Shown: positions 17,286 to 26,332 of the stretch, one piece after another
How positions within the stretch are numbered: position 1 is the first letter of the stretch
Layout of the letters: each line of letters starts with the position of its first letter
Translations under genes and position numbers: made by a program
Notes under the pieces: generated by a model
The model's input: only the letters and a program-made list of their open reading frames with translations
What the model was told of the DNA's origin: nothing
Databases searched by the model: none
Source of the DNA: Ruania albidiflava DSM 18029
Lineage (GTDB): Bacteria > Actinomycetota > Actinomycetes > Actinomycetales > Beutenbergiaceae
Length of the DNA: 64,000 bases
Direction: 5' to 3'
Assembly: GCF_000421225.1 (NCBI RefSeq)
Contig: NZ_ATWL01000006.1
Span: 62,001 to 126,000 of the forward strand

Positions 17286-18218
17286 TCAGCCCTTGACGGA
17301 GCCGAGCATCACGCCCGAGACGAAGTACTTCTGCAGGAACGGGTAGAGGCAGATGATCGGCAGCACGGTGAGCAGCATCGTCACCGACTGGATGTTCGCG
17401 CCGATCTGGACGGCGTCTGTGCCAGCGCCTCCGGTGATCTCCTGCGACCCGGTCGCAGCCGCGATCAGGTTGCGCAGGTACACCGTCACCGGGAACAGCG
17501 ACTTGTCGTCCAGGTAGAGGAACGCGGTGAACCAGGAGTTCCACAGTCCGACGGCGTAGAACAGGGTCATCGTGGCCAGCACGGCCTTCGAGAGCGGCAG
17601 CACGATCCGCCCGAAGACGCCGTAGGTGGTCAGGCCATCGATCGTCGCCGCTTCCTCCAGCTCGGTAGGGAAGTTCTCGAAGAACGACTTCATCACCAGG
17701 AGGTTGAAGATGCTCAGTGCTGTGGGTACCACCACGGCCCACATGCTGTTCCGCCAGCCGAGGAAGTTGGCGACCAGGATGTAGTTCGGGATCAGACCGC
17801 CGTTGAAGAACATCGTGAACACGGCGATACCGATGAAGAACGTCCGGCCCTTGAGCTGTGTCCTGCTGATCGCGTAGGCGTAGGTGCTGGTGATCGCCAT
17901 CGCGATCAGCGTGCCCACCACCGTGTACACCACGGTGTTCTTGTAGTTGGTCCAGAACATCGAGTCGGTCAGGACCGCCTGGAACGTGGTGGTGTTGAAG
18001 CCGCGGGGGATGAGATTGACGTTCCCAGCCGCGATCTGCCCCTCGGAGGAGAAGGACTTGGCGATCAGGTTGACGAACGGGTAGAGGGTCACCAGGCACA
18101 CGCCGGTCAGCACCACGGCGTTGACCACGCGGAACACCCGGTAGGAGCGGCTGTCCTTGATCGCACCGCCGCTGTGGACGGCAAGGATGTCCGGTGTCTT
18201 GGAGAGCTCGGTCACCAC
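17286..18218 (-). CDS. Carbohydrate ABC permease, YtcP-type
   Basis: A 310-residue MalG-like inner membrane permease with six predicted helices and the ATPase-contact EAA loop in EAATIDGLTTYGVFGRIVLP. The long periplasm-facing segment FNGGLIPNYILVANFLG and C-terminal KYFVSGVMLGSVKG are typical of YtcP partners of LplB. Its start overlaps the lplB-like stop by seven bases, indicating coupled translation. Confidence 0.9.
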   Translation of the reverse strand: MVTELSKTPDILAVHSGGAIKDSRSYRVFRVVNAVVLTGVCLVTLYPFVNLIAKSFSSEGQIAAGNVNLIPRGFNTTTFQAVLTDSMFWTNYKNTVVYTVVGTLIAMAITSTYAYAISRTQLKGRTFFIGIAVFTMFFNGGLIPNYILVANFLGWRNSMWAVVVPTALSIFNLLVMKSFFENFPTELEEAATIDGLTTYGVFGRIVLPLSKAVLATMTLFYAVGLWNSWFTAFLYLDDKSLFPVTVYLRNLIAAATGSQEITGGAGTDAVQIGANIQSVTMLLTVLPIICLYPFLQKYFVSGVMLGSVKG

Positions 18219-19192
18219 AGGGAGGCTCCAACCAGTCGGCGCGAGACGAAGTTCGCGGAGAGCACGAGGACGAGGCCGATCAGTGCCTCGAAGAGTCCGA
18301 TCGCGGTGCCGTAGGAGAACTGCGCGGACTGGATACCCACCCGGTACAGGTAGGTGGAGATGACGTCACCGGTGGAGTAGATCAGCGGGTTCTGCAGCAG
18401 CAGCACCTTCTCGAAGCCCACCGCCATGAACGAGCCGATGTTCAGGATGAGCAGCACCACCATGGTCGGCCGGATCCCTGGCAGTGTGATGTGCCAGGTC
18501 TGCTGCCACCGGTTCGCCCCATCGATCCGGGCCGCCTCGTAGAGCTGGCCGTCGATCGTGGTCAGGGCCGCGAGGTACAGGATCGTCCCCCAGCCGACGG
18601 TCTGCCACACCTCCGAGGAGACGTAGATGGTGCGGAACCACTCCGGCAGCTGCATGAACGGGATCGCATCTCCGCCGATCGCGGTGACGATCTGGTTGAT
18701 CGTCCCGTCCAGCGAGGTCAGCTGGAACACGATGCCGGCGACGATCACGATGGACAGGAAGTGCGGCAGGTAGGAGATGGTCTGCACCACCCGCTTGAAC
18801 CGGCGCGAGCGCAGCTCGTTGAGCAGCAGCGCCAGCACGATCGGCAGCGGGAAGCAGATCAGCAAGGTCAGCCCGCCGAGGATCGCCGTGTTCCAGAAGA
18901 CGTTCCAGAACTGCTCGTTGCCGATGAACATCTCGAAGTAGTGCAGGCCCACCCACTCGTCACCGAAGATCGAGCTGCCCGGGCGGAACCGGCGGAAGGC
19001 GATGACGTTTCCCGCCATCGGCAGGTACCGGAAGATCAGCAGGAAGATCACCGGTGCGATCAGGAACGTGTAGAGGCGCCAGTCCCGCTTCAGTGCGCGG
19101 CGCCAGGTGTTCTTGCGTGCCGGTTCCGGCGGCCGTTCCACCGCGTCAAGCTCGACGACGAGCTCCTGGGTCTCGACTTTCGTCGCGTTCAT
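18212..19192 (-). CDS. Sugar ABC permease, LplB-type
   Basis: A 326-residue MalF-like permease: cytosolic N-terminus, six hydrophobic helices, EAA loop YEAARIDGANRWQQTWHITLP. LplB/YtcP pairs import oligosaccharides. The ATG overlaps the GH3 stop codon (ATGA), so hydrolase and transporter are in one transcript. Substrate is inferred from the glucosidase, not from the permease itself. Confidence 0.9.
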   Translation of the reverse strand: MNATKVETQELVVELDAVERPPEPARKNTWRRALKRDWRLYTFLIAPVIFLLIFRYLPMAGNVIAFRRFRPGSSIFGDEWVGLHYFEMFIGNEQFWNVFWNTAILGGLTLLICFPLPIVLALLLNELRSRRFKRVVQTISYLPHFLSIVIVAGIVFQLTSLDGTINQIVTAIGGDAIPFMQLPEWFRTIYVSSEVWQTVGWGTILYLAALTTIDGQLYEAARIDGANRWQQTWHITLPGIRPTMVVLLILNIGSFMAVGFEKVLLLQNPLIYSTGDVISTYLYRVGIQSAQFSYGTAIGLFEALIGLVLVLSANFVSRRLVGASLW

Positions 19193-21570
19193 CCCACCGT
19201 CACCTCCTGGGGTGTCCGGCCGCCGGTGCCCACTGCGGTGCGGGCCAGCAGCCGCCGCGAGGAGCCGAGACGACGCACGTCGCCGACGATGGTCACCGGC
19301 ACCTCGGTGTGCACGTCGACGCTCGACCGGGCCACGCGCAGCGTGACCGGTCCGGGCTCGACGATCCGACTGCCGTCCGGGTCGATGTAGGAGGCGAGGT
19401 CGGCATGCACCCGGAAGGTGACCTCGGCACTCTCCCCCGGAGCCAGCCGCACGCGCCGGAAGGCCAGGAGCAGCGCCTCCGGCCGGGCGACCTGCGCGAC
19501 CGGATCATGCAGGTACACCTGGACGACGTCGCTCGCCTCGCTGCGCCCCTCGTTGGTGACCTGCACGTGCACGGTGATCTCGCCGTCGACGGCCCACTCG
19601 TGCTCGCTGCAGGTGACCTCACCCCAGGTGAGCTCCTGGTAGGAGCGGCCGTGCCCGAACGCGAACAATGGCGTGGGGTCGAGGTTGGAGACGGCAGTGG
19701 CGCGGCCGAGGGTGGGCGCCAGGTAGGTCGCAGGCTGCGCACCAGGATGGCGCGGGATCGACACCGGCAGGTGCCCGGACGGGTTCACCGCGCCGGTGAG
19801 GACTTCAGCGATCGCCTGACCGCCGCGCTGCCCGGGGAAGAACGTCTGCACCAGCGCCGCCGCTCCGCTGAGGGCGCCGAGTGCGTAGGGGCGGCCGGAG
19901 ACCACCAGCACGACGACGGGTGTTCCGGTGGCAATCGCGGCCTCTGCGAGCGCCTGCTGCTCACCAGGCAGCCTGAGGTCGGGGGCGTCGCAGCCCTCGC
20001 CGGAGGTGCCCCGGCCGAACAGACCGGCCCGGTCACCAACCACCACCACTGCTACGTCTGCCTCGGACACGGCGGCGACGGCGGCCTCGAAACCTTCCCG
20101 TCCCGGTGCGGAGACGGTGCAGCCGGGCGCGTGCGTGATCGGGCCGTCGTGGTGCTCCCGGAGGGCCCCGAGCACTGTGGGGATGTCGATTCCCATCCCG
20201 GCCTCCGGGTGGTGGGTGCCCACGTGCGTCGGGAAGGAGTAGCAGCCGAGCATCGCGTACGGGTCGTCGGCGAGCGGGCCGACGACGGCGAGTCTGCCGC
20301 CTGCCCCCAGCGGCAGGGCGCCGACGTCGTTGCTGAGCAGGACCACGGCCTCGCGGGCCAGCTGCAGAGCGGTCTCGCGCTGGCCGGTGGTGTCCAGGTC
20401 GGGTGCGCCGTGGGTCTCGGGATGCCAGTCCGGGTCGAGCAGACCCAGCTCCACCTTCTGCACCAGTACGCGCAGCAGCGCCCGGTCGACGAGCTCCTCG
20501 GCGACCGCACCGGAGCGGACGGCCTCGACCAGCGGCTCGCCGTAGGCGTACACAGATGGCAGCTCGACGTCGATGCCGGCGGTCAGTGCCAGCGCTGCAG
20601 CTTCCCCGTCAGTGGCTGCAACTCGTTGCAGGGAGCGCAGGAAGGCCACCGAGAAGTAGTCGGCGACCACTGTTCCCTCGAACGCCCAGTCCTCGCGGAG
20701 CAGGTCGGTGAGCAGTCGCGGGTCGGCGGCAGCCGGTACGCCGTCCACAGCGGCGTAGGAGTTCATCACCGAACGAGCGCCACCTTCCCGCAGCGCAGTG
20801 AGGAACGGCGGGTAGTACACCTCAGCCATCTCCCGTGGGCCGGCGGAGACCGGGGCGTGGTTGCGCCCCGCCTGCGAGGCGGAGTAGCCGGCGAAGTGCT
20901 TCAGCGTCGCCACCACGCCCGCACCTTCCAGTCCGCGCACATAGGCTGCGCCGATTGCGCCTACCAGGTACGGGTCCTCTCCGATGGCCTCCTCCACTCG
21001 GCCCCACCGGTAGTCCCGGACGACGTCGAGCACCGGCGCCAGACCCTGGTGCACACCGACCGAGCGCATCGAGGCGCCGATCTCGGCCGCCATCTGTTCG
21101 ACCAGGTCGGTGTTGAAGGCGGCGCCCCAGGAGAGTGGCACCGGGTAGGCGGTGGCGCCCCAGGCGGCGAACCCTGCCAGGCACTCCTCGTGCACCTGAG
21201 CGGGGATGCCGAACCGGTTGGCGGCCATGACCTGCCGTTGCGCTCGTGCCAGGGACTGCGCGCCGAGCAGCGGGTCGACCGGAGCAGTGCCGAACGGGCG
21301 GGTCAGCTGACCCAGACCGTCCACGATCACCTCAGCGAAGCCCGGTCCGTGCTGGGTCATGTCCCCCTGGTACGGGGCGACATCACCACCGGAGGCATCG
21401 GCACCGACCCACAGGCCCACGAGCTGGCTGACCTTCTCGGTCAGCGTCATCGCGGAGACGAGAGCCGCCGCACGTTCACGCGGCGAGAGGCTCGCGTCTG
21501 TCCAGGGCCCCGGCAGCCCCGGGCGCGTGCGGTCTCCGTCAGCGACCGCACTGCTTGACGGGTCAGTCAT
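19189..21570 (-). CDS. Glycoside hydrolase family 3 beta-glucosidase-type enzyme
   Basis: A 793-residue retaining GH3 enzyme, cytosolic (no signal peptide). The N-terminal barrel shows EAIGEDPYLVGAIG and KHFAGY; the presumed nucleophile is Asp304 in VVADYFSVAF. The second domain (GDRAGLFGRGTSGEG) and a C-terminal fibronectin-like domain (PLFAFGHGRSYQELTW; VTNEGRSEASDVVQVY) complete the usual three-part layout of BglX-like enzymes. ATG at 21568-21570 has GGAAG eight bases upstream; an ATG seven codons earlier lies on the operator. First gene of the operon; probably cleaves imported beta-glucosides or xylosides. Confidence 0.92.
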   Translation of the reverse strand: MTDPSSSAVADGDRTRPGLPGPWTDASLSPRERAAALVSAMTLTEKVSQLVGLWVGADASGGDVAPYQGDMTQHGPGFAEVIVDGLGQLTRPFGTAPVDPLLGAQSLARAQRQVMAANRFGIPAQVHEECLAGFAAWGATAYPVPLSWGAAFNTDLVEQMAAEIGASMRSVGVHQGLAPVLDVVRDYRWGRVEEAIGEDPYLVGAIGAAYVRGLEGAGVVATLKHFAGYSASQAGRNHAPVSAGPREMAEVYYPPFLTALREGGARSVMNSYAAVDGVPAAADPRLLTDLLREDWAFEGTVVADYFSVAFLRSLQRVAATDGEAAALALTAGIDVELPSVYAYGEPLVEAVRSGAVAEELVDRALLRVLVQKVELGLLDPDWHPETHGAPDLDTTGQRETALQLAREAVVLLSNDVGALPLGAGGRLAVVGPLADDPYAMLGCYSFPTHVGTHHPEAGMGIDIPTVLGALREHHDGPITHAPGCTVSAPGREGFEAAVAAVSEADVAVVVVGDRAGLFGRGTSGEGCDAPDLRLPGEQQALAEAAIATGTPVVVLVVSGRPYALGALSGAAALVQTFFPGQRGGQAIAEVLTGAVNPSGHLPVSIPRHPGAQPATYLAPTLGRATAVSNLDPTPLFAFGHGRSYQELTWGEVTCSEHEWAVDGEITVHVQVTNEGRSEASDVVQVYLHDPVAQVARPEALLLAFRRVRLAPGESAEVTFRVHADLASYIDPDGSRIVEPGPVTLRVARSSVDVHTEVPVTIVGDVRRLGSSRRLLARTAVGTGGRTPQEVTVG

Positions 21571-21589
21571 GCATCCCACTTCCTTGTGC

Positions 21590-21604
21590 ATCGAACGTTT
21601 CGAT
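21590..21604. promoter_or_regulatory. LacI-type operator candidate, GH3 operon
   Basis: ATCGAACGTTTCGAT, near-palindromic around a central CG with AACGTT core, as LacI-family operators of sugar operons are. It overlaps the leader just upstream of the GH3 start, a repressing position. The regulator gene is not in the window. Confidence 0.5.
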
Positions 21605-21878
21605 ATCTGCCCCGATATCGTCGAATCGCTTCATACCGTAAGGATAATCGTCGTTCCCGTCAAGATCGGAAGTGCTGCACGAGCGAAACTGGACCGTTTC
21701 GACGCGTTGCCGAAGCGATGCGCCGATATTTTCGGTCGAAGTGTAGACGCAGCGAGCCGCACGTGGCGGGACTCACGAGTCTGTTGCCAACCCGTCCAGA
21801 CGGACCACCGGTCCACGTGACCGGTGCATCATCGGTCCCCCGGCTGGGCCGCATCGCCCACCGGTGGACTGCCGGGCC
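21605..21878. other. Leader/intergenic region of GH3 operon
   Basis: Promoter region between the GH3 start and the downstream end of the next minus-strand gene; AT-richer than its surroundings at 21600-21760. Apart from the second inverted repeat no gene or RNA is recognised. Confidence 0.4.
21684..21701. promoter_or_regulatory. Second inverted repeat CGAAAC-N6-GTTTCG
   Basis: CGAAAC (21684-21689) and GTTTCG (21696-21701) are exact inverted copies about 80 bases upstream of the first operator candidate. Spacing suggests a second site for the same or another regulator, possibly with DNA looping. Confidence 0.4.
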
Positions 21879-22559
21879 TCAGGCGGGTCGCACCACTGCC
21901 GTCCAGTGCTGCGGCTGCAGCTCGGGCACCAGAGCGGGGTTCGCGCCGGCGCACTCGTGCGCCCAGGCGATCGCCGCACGGAGCAGCTCACAGAGCCGAT
22001 CGTCCGGGTCGGACACGCACGCTTCGGCGATTCCCCGCGTCGCGATCTCCGTCATCGCACCGGTCGCGGAGCGGTCCCTGCTGACCAGGCCCATCCGGTC
22101 CACGAACTCCCGGGCCCAGCGTTCGATTCCGTAGTGCTGGCGGAGCAGCGTGCGAGCGCTGGCCTTCCACACGTCGTGCGCCTGGCTGTCGTAGTCGCCC
22201 ACCTCGCCGAGGATGCGCAGCACACCCACTGCGATCCCCCGCTGCCGCTCCTGGGCGGCGATCGGCAGCGCGTGCACGGCCGCGATCAGCGCAACCTCGT
22301 CAGCGAAGCCCGCGCCCAGGCCGCGTAGCCCGATCACCGAGGGGATCATCGGCGAGAGCCTCGGTCGGGCGTCGTTGGAGCTCAGGTCGTTCACCAGCCG
22401 AGCCAGGTGCGCCAGGGACTCGTCCGTGCAGGCCGGACTGTCCGTCCAGGTCTCGCCGGCCAGGTAGGAGGCCAGCTCCATGAAGCACGCGCCGCGTCGG
22501 GGGCTCCGGTGCCGTCCGCGGGCGAGCATCGGCATCATCATCGGTGCTGTGGCAGTCAT
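21879..22559 (-). CDS. Conserved actinobacterial hypothetical protein
   Basis: A 226-residue mostly helical protein without signal peptide. The segment CFMELASYLAGETWTDSPAC, a following NDLSSNDARPRL, and ARTLLRQHYG look like a family widespread in actinobacteria without known function. GGAGG nine bases before the ATG supports the start. It stands alone: GH3 operon downstream on the same strand, map upstream in transcription order reversed. No catalytic motif recognised. Confidence 0.65.
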   Translation of the reverse strand: MTATAPMMMPMLARGRHRSPRRGACFMELASYLAGETWTDSPACTDESLAHLARLVNDLSSNDARPRLSPMIPSVIGLRGLGAGFADEVALIAAVHALPIAAQERQRGIAVGVLRILGEVGDYDSQAHDVWKASARTLLRQHYGIERWAREFVDRMGLVSRDRSATGAMTEIATRGIAEACVSDPDDRLCELLRAAIAWAHECAGANPALVPELQPQHWTAVVRPA

Positions 22560-22707
22560 TCGTCGACACCTCCGCAGGGGTATCGAGCCATTATCCGCCT
22601 GTTCCGCTCCGGACGCCAGAGGAGACCGCGAACCCTCGGGCTGCGCGCACCCAGGAGATCTGCCAGACCCTGGGCGCCCGGGACTGCGCCGGATCAGGAC
22701 GCCGGGG

Positions 22708-23475
22708 TCAGGATGCGGCGGTCAGCACCACCGGGCCGTCAGCGGTGATCGCGACCGTGTGCTCGCTGTGTGCGCCACGGGAACCATCCACGCTGCGCAG
22801 CGTCCAGCCGTCCGGGTCGGTGAAGATCTTGTCGGTGCCGGCCATGAACCAGGGCTCGATGGCGATCACCAGGCCCGGGCGCAACGGCAGACCGCGCCCG
22901 GCGCGCCCGTTGTTCGGTACGTGTGGCTCACCGTGCATCGTCCGGCCCACACCGTGGCCACCGAAGTCGGTGTTCACCGGGTAACCGTGCTCGCGCGCCA
23001 CTGCGCCGATCGCCGCGGAGATGTCGCCGATCCGGTTGCCGACCTTCGCCACGTCGATCGCCGCCGCCAACGCCTGCTCAGTGGCCGCGATGAGGCGCTG
23101 GTCCTCCGCGCGCGGGGTGCCCACGATCATGCTGCGGGCAGCATCGGCCACCCAGCCGTCGACGCTCACCGCGAAGTCGACGGACAGCAGGTCGCCGTCC
23201 TTGAGACGGTAGTCGTGCGGCAACCCGTGCAGCACAGCGTCGTTCACCGACGTGCACAGCACCTTGCCGAACGGGCTGGCGCCGAACGAGGGGTGGTAGT
23301 CGATGTAGCAGGAGGTGGCGCCGGCCTCGCGGATCATCCGGTGGGCGAGCGCGTCGAGGTCGAGCAGGCTGACCCCCACGTCGGCAGCGTCAGCCAGCGC
23401 CGCCAGGACGCTGGCGACGACGGCACCCGCCGGGCGCATCTCCTCGATCTCGGTAGGAGTCTTCAGTTCGATCAC
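22708..23475 (-). CDS. map: Methionine aminopeptidase, type I
   Basis: Removes the initiator methionine from nascent proteins; cytosolic dimetal enzyme. The 255-residue protein carries the metal ligands in SVDFAVSVDGWVADAARS, the histidine in GGHGVGRTMHGEPHVPN, and the glutamates in IAIEPWF and SEHTVAIT. The core begins close to residue 1, so this is the short form without an N-terminal zinc/SH3-binding extension. Not in a ribosomal protein operon here, so it may be a second copy. Confidence 0.95.
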   Translation of the reverse strand: MIELKTPTEIEEMRPAGAVVASVLAALADAADVGVSLLDLDALAHRMIREAGATSCYIDYHPSFGASPFGKVLCTSVNDAVLHGLPHDYRLKDGDLLSVDFAVSVDGWVADAARSMIVGTPRAEDQRLIAATEQALAAAIDVAKVGNRIGDISAAIGAVAREHGYPVNTDFGGHGVGRTMHGEPHVPNNGRAGRGLPLRPGLVIAIEPWFMAGTDKIFTDPDGWTLRSVDGSRGAHSEHTVAITADGPVVLTAAS

Positions 23476-23581
23476 CTGCCTAGCCTAACCGGGTGCGGCC
23501 CGACTCCGACGGCTCAGCAGGCCTCGCACAGAGCAAGAACGGTCAAGCACCGCGCTGATACCGCTCGGTAGCGTCGAGGAC

Positions 23582-24076
23582 ATGCTGGAGACACCGGAGG
23601 AGATCACTGCCCTGCACGAGCTGATGGACCGGTCCTACACCGGTGCCAGCGCGCACCTGAGAGACATCGTCAGCGGCGACCGGCGGCTGGACGCAGCCGG
23701 GGTCCTCACCGCGACCACGGGGATGCGAGTGCTCAGCCTCGCCACTGTGACCGCCGCCGGAGAACCCCGGATCAGCGCCGTCGACGGCCACTTCCTGCAC
23801 GGCACGTGGACCTTCGGTACGGCCGGCGCCTCGATCAAGGCGCGGCACCTCGCGGCCCGACCCGCTGTGAGCCTGGCCTATGTGGACGGTGAGCGGTGCG
23901 GCATCTTCTCCCACGGATACGCACACCAGCTCCGGCCGATGGATGCCCAGTACGCCGAGACCATCGCACACTGGGCCGCGCACTACGGCTCGGACCCGAC
24001 CACCTGGGGTCCGGACGTGCGGCTCTACCGCGCCGAGCTGACCTGGTTGGTCGGGTACGCGAACTCTGCCGACTGA
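23582..24076 (+). CDS. Pyridoxamine 5'-phosphate oxidase-like flavin protein
   Basis: A 164-residue protein with the split beta-barrel flavin/F420-binding pattern: MRVLSLATVTAAGEPRISAV, FLHGTWTFGTAG, SIKARHLAARPAVSLAYVDG. This group includes PNPOx-like, general stress and F420-dependent proteins; substrate cannot be told. The C-terminal WGPDVRLYRAELTWLVGYA is typical of the actinobacterial subgroup. It is a lone gene, followed 200 bases later by a strong hairpin. Confidence 0.75.
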   Translation: MLETPEEITALHELMDRSYTGASAHLRDIVSGDRRLDAAGVLTATTGMRVLSLATVTAAGEPRISAVDGHFLHGTWTFGTAGASIKARHLAARPAVSLAYVDGERCGIFSHGYAHQLRPMDAQYAETIAHWAAHYGSDPTTWGPDVRLYRAELTWLVGYANSAD

Positions 24077-24282
24077 CAGCCCTGTCCAGAACGGCCTGTC
24101 CGGGACCGGTCTGCCGGACCGGCCGGGTCGGGGGTGACCTTCCTCGCACCCGGCACCCGGTCGCCGGCAGATTACTGCGGAAACTTCTGCCCGGGTGCGC
24201 GTCGTTGCGCGAGGTGAGCTCCGCCGTCGGCAATCATGAGAACGCCCACTGGCAGTGCCGGGAGCCCTACCGGACCATCGGC

Positions 24283-24330
24283 ACAGAGCGAAGGCCCCTC
24301 GGACTAGGGATCCGAGGGGCCTTGCTCTGT
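24283..24330. terminator. Long hairpin terminator
   Basis: ACAGAGC-g-AAGGCCCCTCGG (24283-24302) pairs with CCGAGGGGCCTT-GCTCTGT (24312-24330): a 19-bp stem with one bulged base and a 9-base loop. No U-tract follows. Likely ends transcription from the upstream flavin-protein gene, and being symmetric could act in both directions. Confidence 0.65.
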
Positions 24331-25010
24331 CCCGAGGACGGTGAACGGTGGATGTCCGCCCGCAGCGCCCGCACGCGGGGTGCGTTCCTCGAGAGCGGTT
24401 CGGCCGGGCCATCACGGTGCGGACCCATCCTGGTCCCCGCGAGCTGCACCCGTTCGTGTTCAGTCGCGGCCACCGGTGGAGTCCGGTCGAACACGATCCC
24501 ACCAACGCGGTTGTGCTGCCACCCAGCGTCCCGGCTGGCACACGGTGCAGAAGCTGCGGATCTCTCCACGGTCCCTGCGGGTGCACGTCCCAGGCGTCCC
24601 CGGTCCGTGCGGTGGGAGATCAGTGTCGGTGTGCGCTCCGGTCTGGGCCCGCGCCTCTCGGATTGCTCCGACGCCTCGGTCCTGGACCTCGGTGCACCAC
24701 TGGCTCTCCCAAAGCCGCCTCGCGCTGTAGTTGCCTACCGCGCGGTCCGACCGCCCCGTGAGCGTCGGCACGGTCCCGAGCTGCCGATCCGTCTTCGCCG
24801 ACTACTACCGTGGAGTCGCCCCCAGGGCATCGTGCCTGCGATATCGGACCCGCATCCCAGGGTGCTGACCCTTCGGTTGCGATCGAGCTGGTGAACTCGA
24901 TGACTCCTTTGTAGTGACCCGGCTCACACTTTGCAAGGGGTTCTGCGAAGCAATTTCTGGCCGCAGGTTACGCACATCCTCCTCCACAGGCTGACCTGCG
25001 AAGATGCCCG
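24331..25010. other. 680-bp stretch without a supported gene
   Basis: Several open frames exist on both strands but none has a recognisable domain or convincing start. One minus-strand frame (24460-24771) has a CTVC pair; a plus-strand frame (from 24348) has CRSC and CGC. The last ~150 bases (24880-25010) are AT-richer and should hold promoter elements of the Nudix gene. It may contain a decayed gene. Confidence 0.4.
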
Positions 25011-25044
25011 TTGTGCACAGGGATGTGGACAAAAATTGTGGATC
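25011..25044. promoter_or_regulatory. DnaA-box-like sites upstream of Nudix gene
   Basis: TTGTGCACA (25011-25019), TGTGGACAA (25025-25033, exact complement of the actinobacterial box TTGTCCACA) and TTGTGGATC (25036-25044) lie within 34 bases, ending 21 bases before the ATG. DnaA binding near the promoter is inferred. Confidence 0.5.
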
Positions 25045-25065
25045 ACGCCCCGGTAGCATCGCCCC

Positions 25066-25494
25066 ATGTCCTCCCCTCGTCGTCTGGTCGTGGCCGGTGC
25101 CATCGTCGACGACCTGCACCGGCCCACTGAGCTGCTCGCTGCTCGGCGCAGCGCACCGAAGTCGCTGGCCGGCCAGTGGGAGTTCGCCGGCGGGAAGGTG
25201 GAGCCCGGCGAGGCCGCCGAGGACGCGTTGCACCGGGAGCTGGCCGAGGAGCTCGGCGTCCGCGTGCTGCTCGGTGCGGAGATCCGGCCGGCGCAGGGCC
25301 AGCAGTGGCCGATCCTGCACGGTCACGCGATGCGGATCTGGTTCGTGCAGATCGTCGATGGCATGCCCGCCCCGCTCGCTGACCACGACGAGCTACGCTG
25401 GCTGCCGGTCAGCGACCTGTACCAGGTGCCCTGGCTGGAACCTGACCTACCGATCGTGGACGCGGTCAGCAACCTGCTCGGCGCGAGGGGCTGA
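25066..25494 (+). CDS. MutT-like Nudix hydrolase
   Basis: A 142-residue Nudix hydrolase. The Nudix box reads GGKVEPGEAAEDALHRELAE then ELGV, with all catalytic Glu and Arg positions of GX5EX7REUXEEXGU. The N-terminal VVAGAIVDD strand and preceding WEFAGGK match MutT/CTP-type enzymes that sanitise 8-oxo-dGTP. DnaA-box-like sites upstream would tie it to replication state. It is convergent with xdhC, nine bases away. Confidence 0.88.
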   Translation: MSSPRRLVVAGAIVDDLHRPTELLAARRSAPKSLAGQWEFAGGKVEPGEAAEDALHRELAEELGVRVLLGAEIRPAQGQQWPILHGHAMRIWFVQIVDGMPAPLADHDELRWLPVSDLYQVPWLEPDLPIVDAVSNLLGARG

Positions 25495-25503
25495 GCGGCA
25501 CCG

Positions 25504-26325
25504 CTACTCCTGGTGCGCGCCGACCTCACCCTGCATCCGCACCACCAGGTCAGCAGCCACGCTCAGGGCGATCACTGCCGGCTCCTTCCCGGCGATGTCC
25601 GCACGGCCGATCGGAGTGGTGATCCGGTCCAGCTCGCTGCGCTCGTGCCCGTACTCGGCGGTCAGGGCCCGGCTGAACCGCGCCCACTTCGCGCTCGAGC
25701 CGATCAGCCCGATGCTGCCCAGGTGGTCGGCGCGCAGCGCGGCGTCGCAGATCGCCAGGTCCTCGGCGTGGTCGTGGGTCATCACCAGCACGTGCGCACC
25801 GGGCGGCAGGTCGGCGATCACCCGCTCCGGCGTGAGCGGCTCGTGCCGCACATGCACCTGGGCGAGGGCATCGGCGAGCACCGCCAGGCGCTCCTCGGCG
25901 AGCTGCTCGGCCCGGGAGTCCACCAGCGTGAGGTCCACGTCGTGCCGGGCCAGGATGCGGGCCAGCTCCAGGCCCACGTGCCCGACACCGAACACCGCCA
26001 CCGCGCCCGAGACGCCGATCGGATCCAGCAGCACGGTCACCTCACCGCCACAGCACTGCACGCCGAACTGCAGCGGCGCCTTGTCCGACAGCGACACGTG
26101 CAGCAGCTCGGGGCTGGTGCCGCCGGTGCGCAGCATCTCCCGGGCCGCGTCGATGGCCACCGCCTCGAGGTTGCCGCCGCCGATGGTGTCCCAGACCTGG
26201 TCCAGCCCCACGACCATCTTCGCCCCGGCGGGGCGGGGGGAGTGCCCGCGCACCTGCGCCAGGGTGACCAGCACCCCCGGGGACCGGTGGTGGCGAAGGT
26301 GCGCGAGCGCCGTCATCCATTGCAT
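25504..26325 (-). CDS. xdhC: Xanthine dehydrogenase maturation factor XdhC
   Basis: A 273-residue XdhC/CoxI protein that binds molybdenum cofactor, promotes its sulfuration and inserts it into xanthine dehydrogenase. N-terminal XdhC domain: LVTLAQVRGHSPRPAGAKM, DTIGGGNLE, and CCGGEV with the cysteine pair. C-terminal Rossmann domain: VAVFGVGHVGLELARIL and HDHAEDLAICDAAL. Directly follows xdhB by seven bases in the same operon. Confidence 0.93.
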   Translation of the reverse strand: MQWMTALAHLRHHRSPGVLVTLAQVRGHSPRPAGAKMVVGLDQVWDTIGGGNLEAVAIDAAREMLRTGGTSPELLHVSLSDKAPLQFGVQCCGGEVTVLLDPIGVSGAVAVFGVGHVGLELARILARHDVDLTLVDSRAEQLAEERLAVLADALAQVHVRHEPLTPERVIADLPPGAHVLVMTHDHAEDLAICDAALRADHLGSIGLIGSSAKWARFSRALTAEYGHERSELDRITTPIGRADIAGKEPAVIALSVAADLVVRMQGEVGAHQE

Positions 26326-26332
26326 CGGGCCC

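Noticed and set aside
19054-21558. 834-codon plus-strand frame over the GH3 gene
   Set aside because: Antisense shadow of a gene with full family motifs.
24460-24771. Small zinc-finger-like protein on the minus strand
   Set aside because: One CTVC pair only, no second pair in proper spacing, poor start, no recognisable family.
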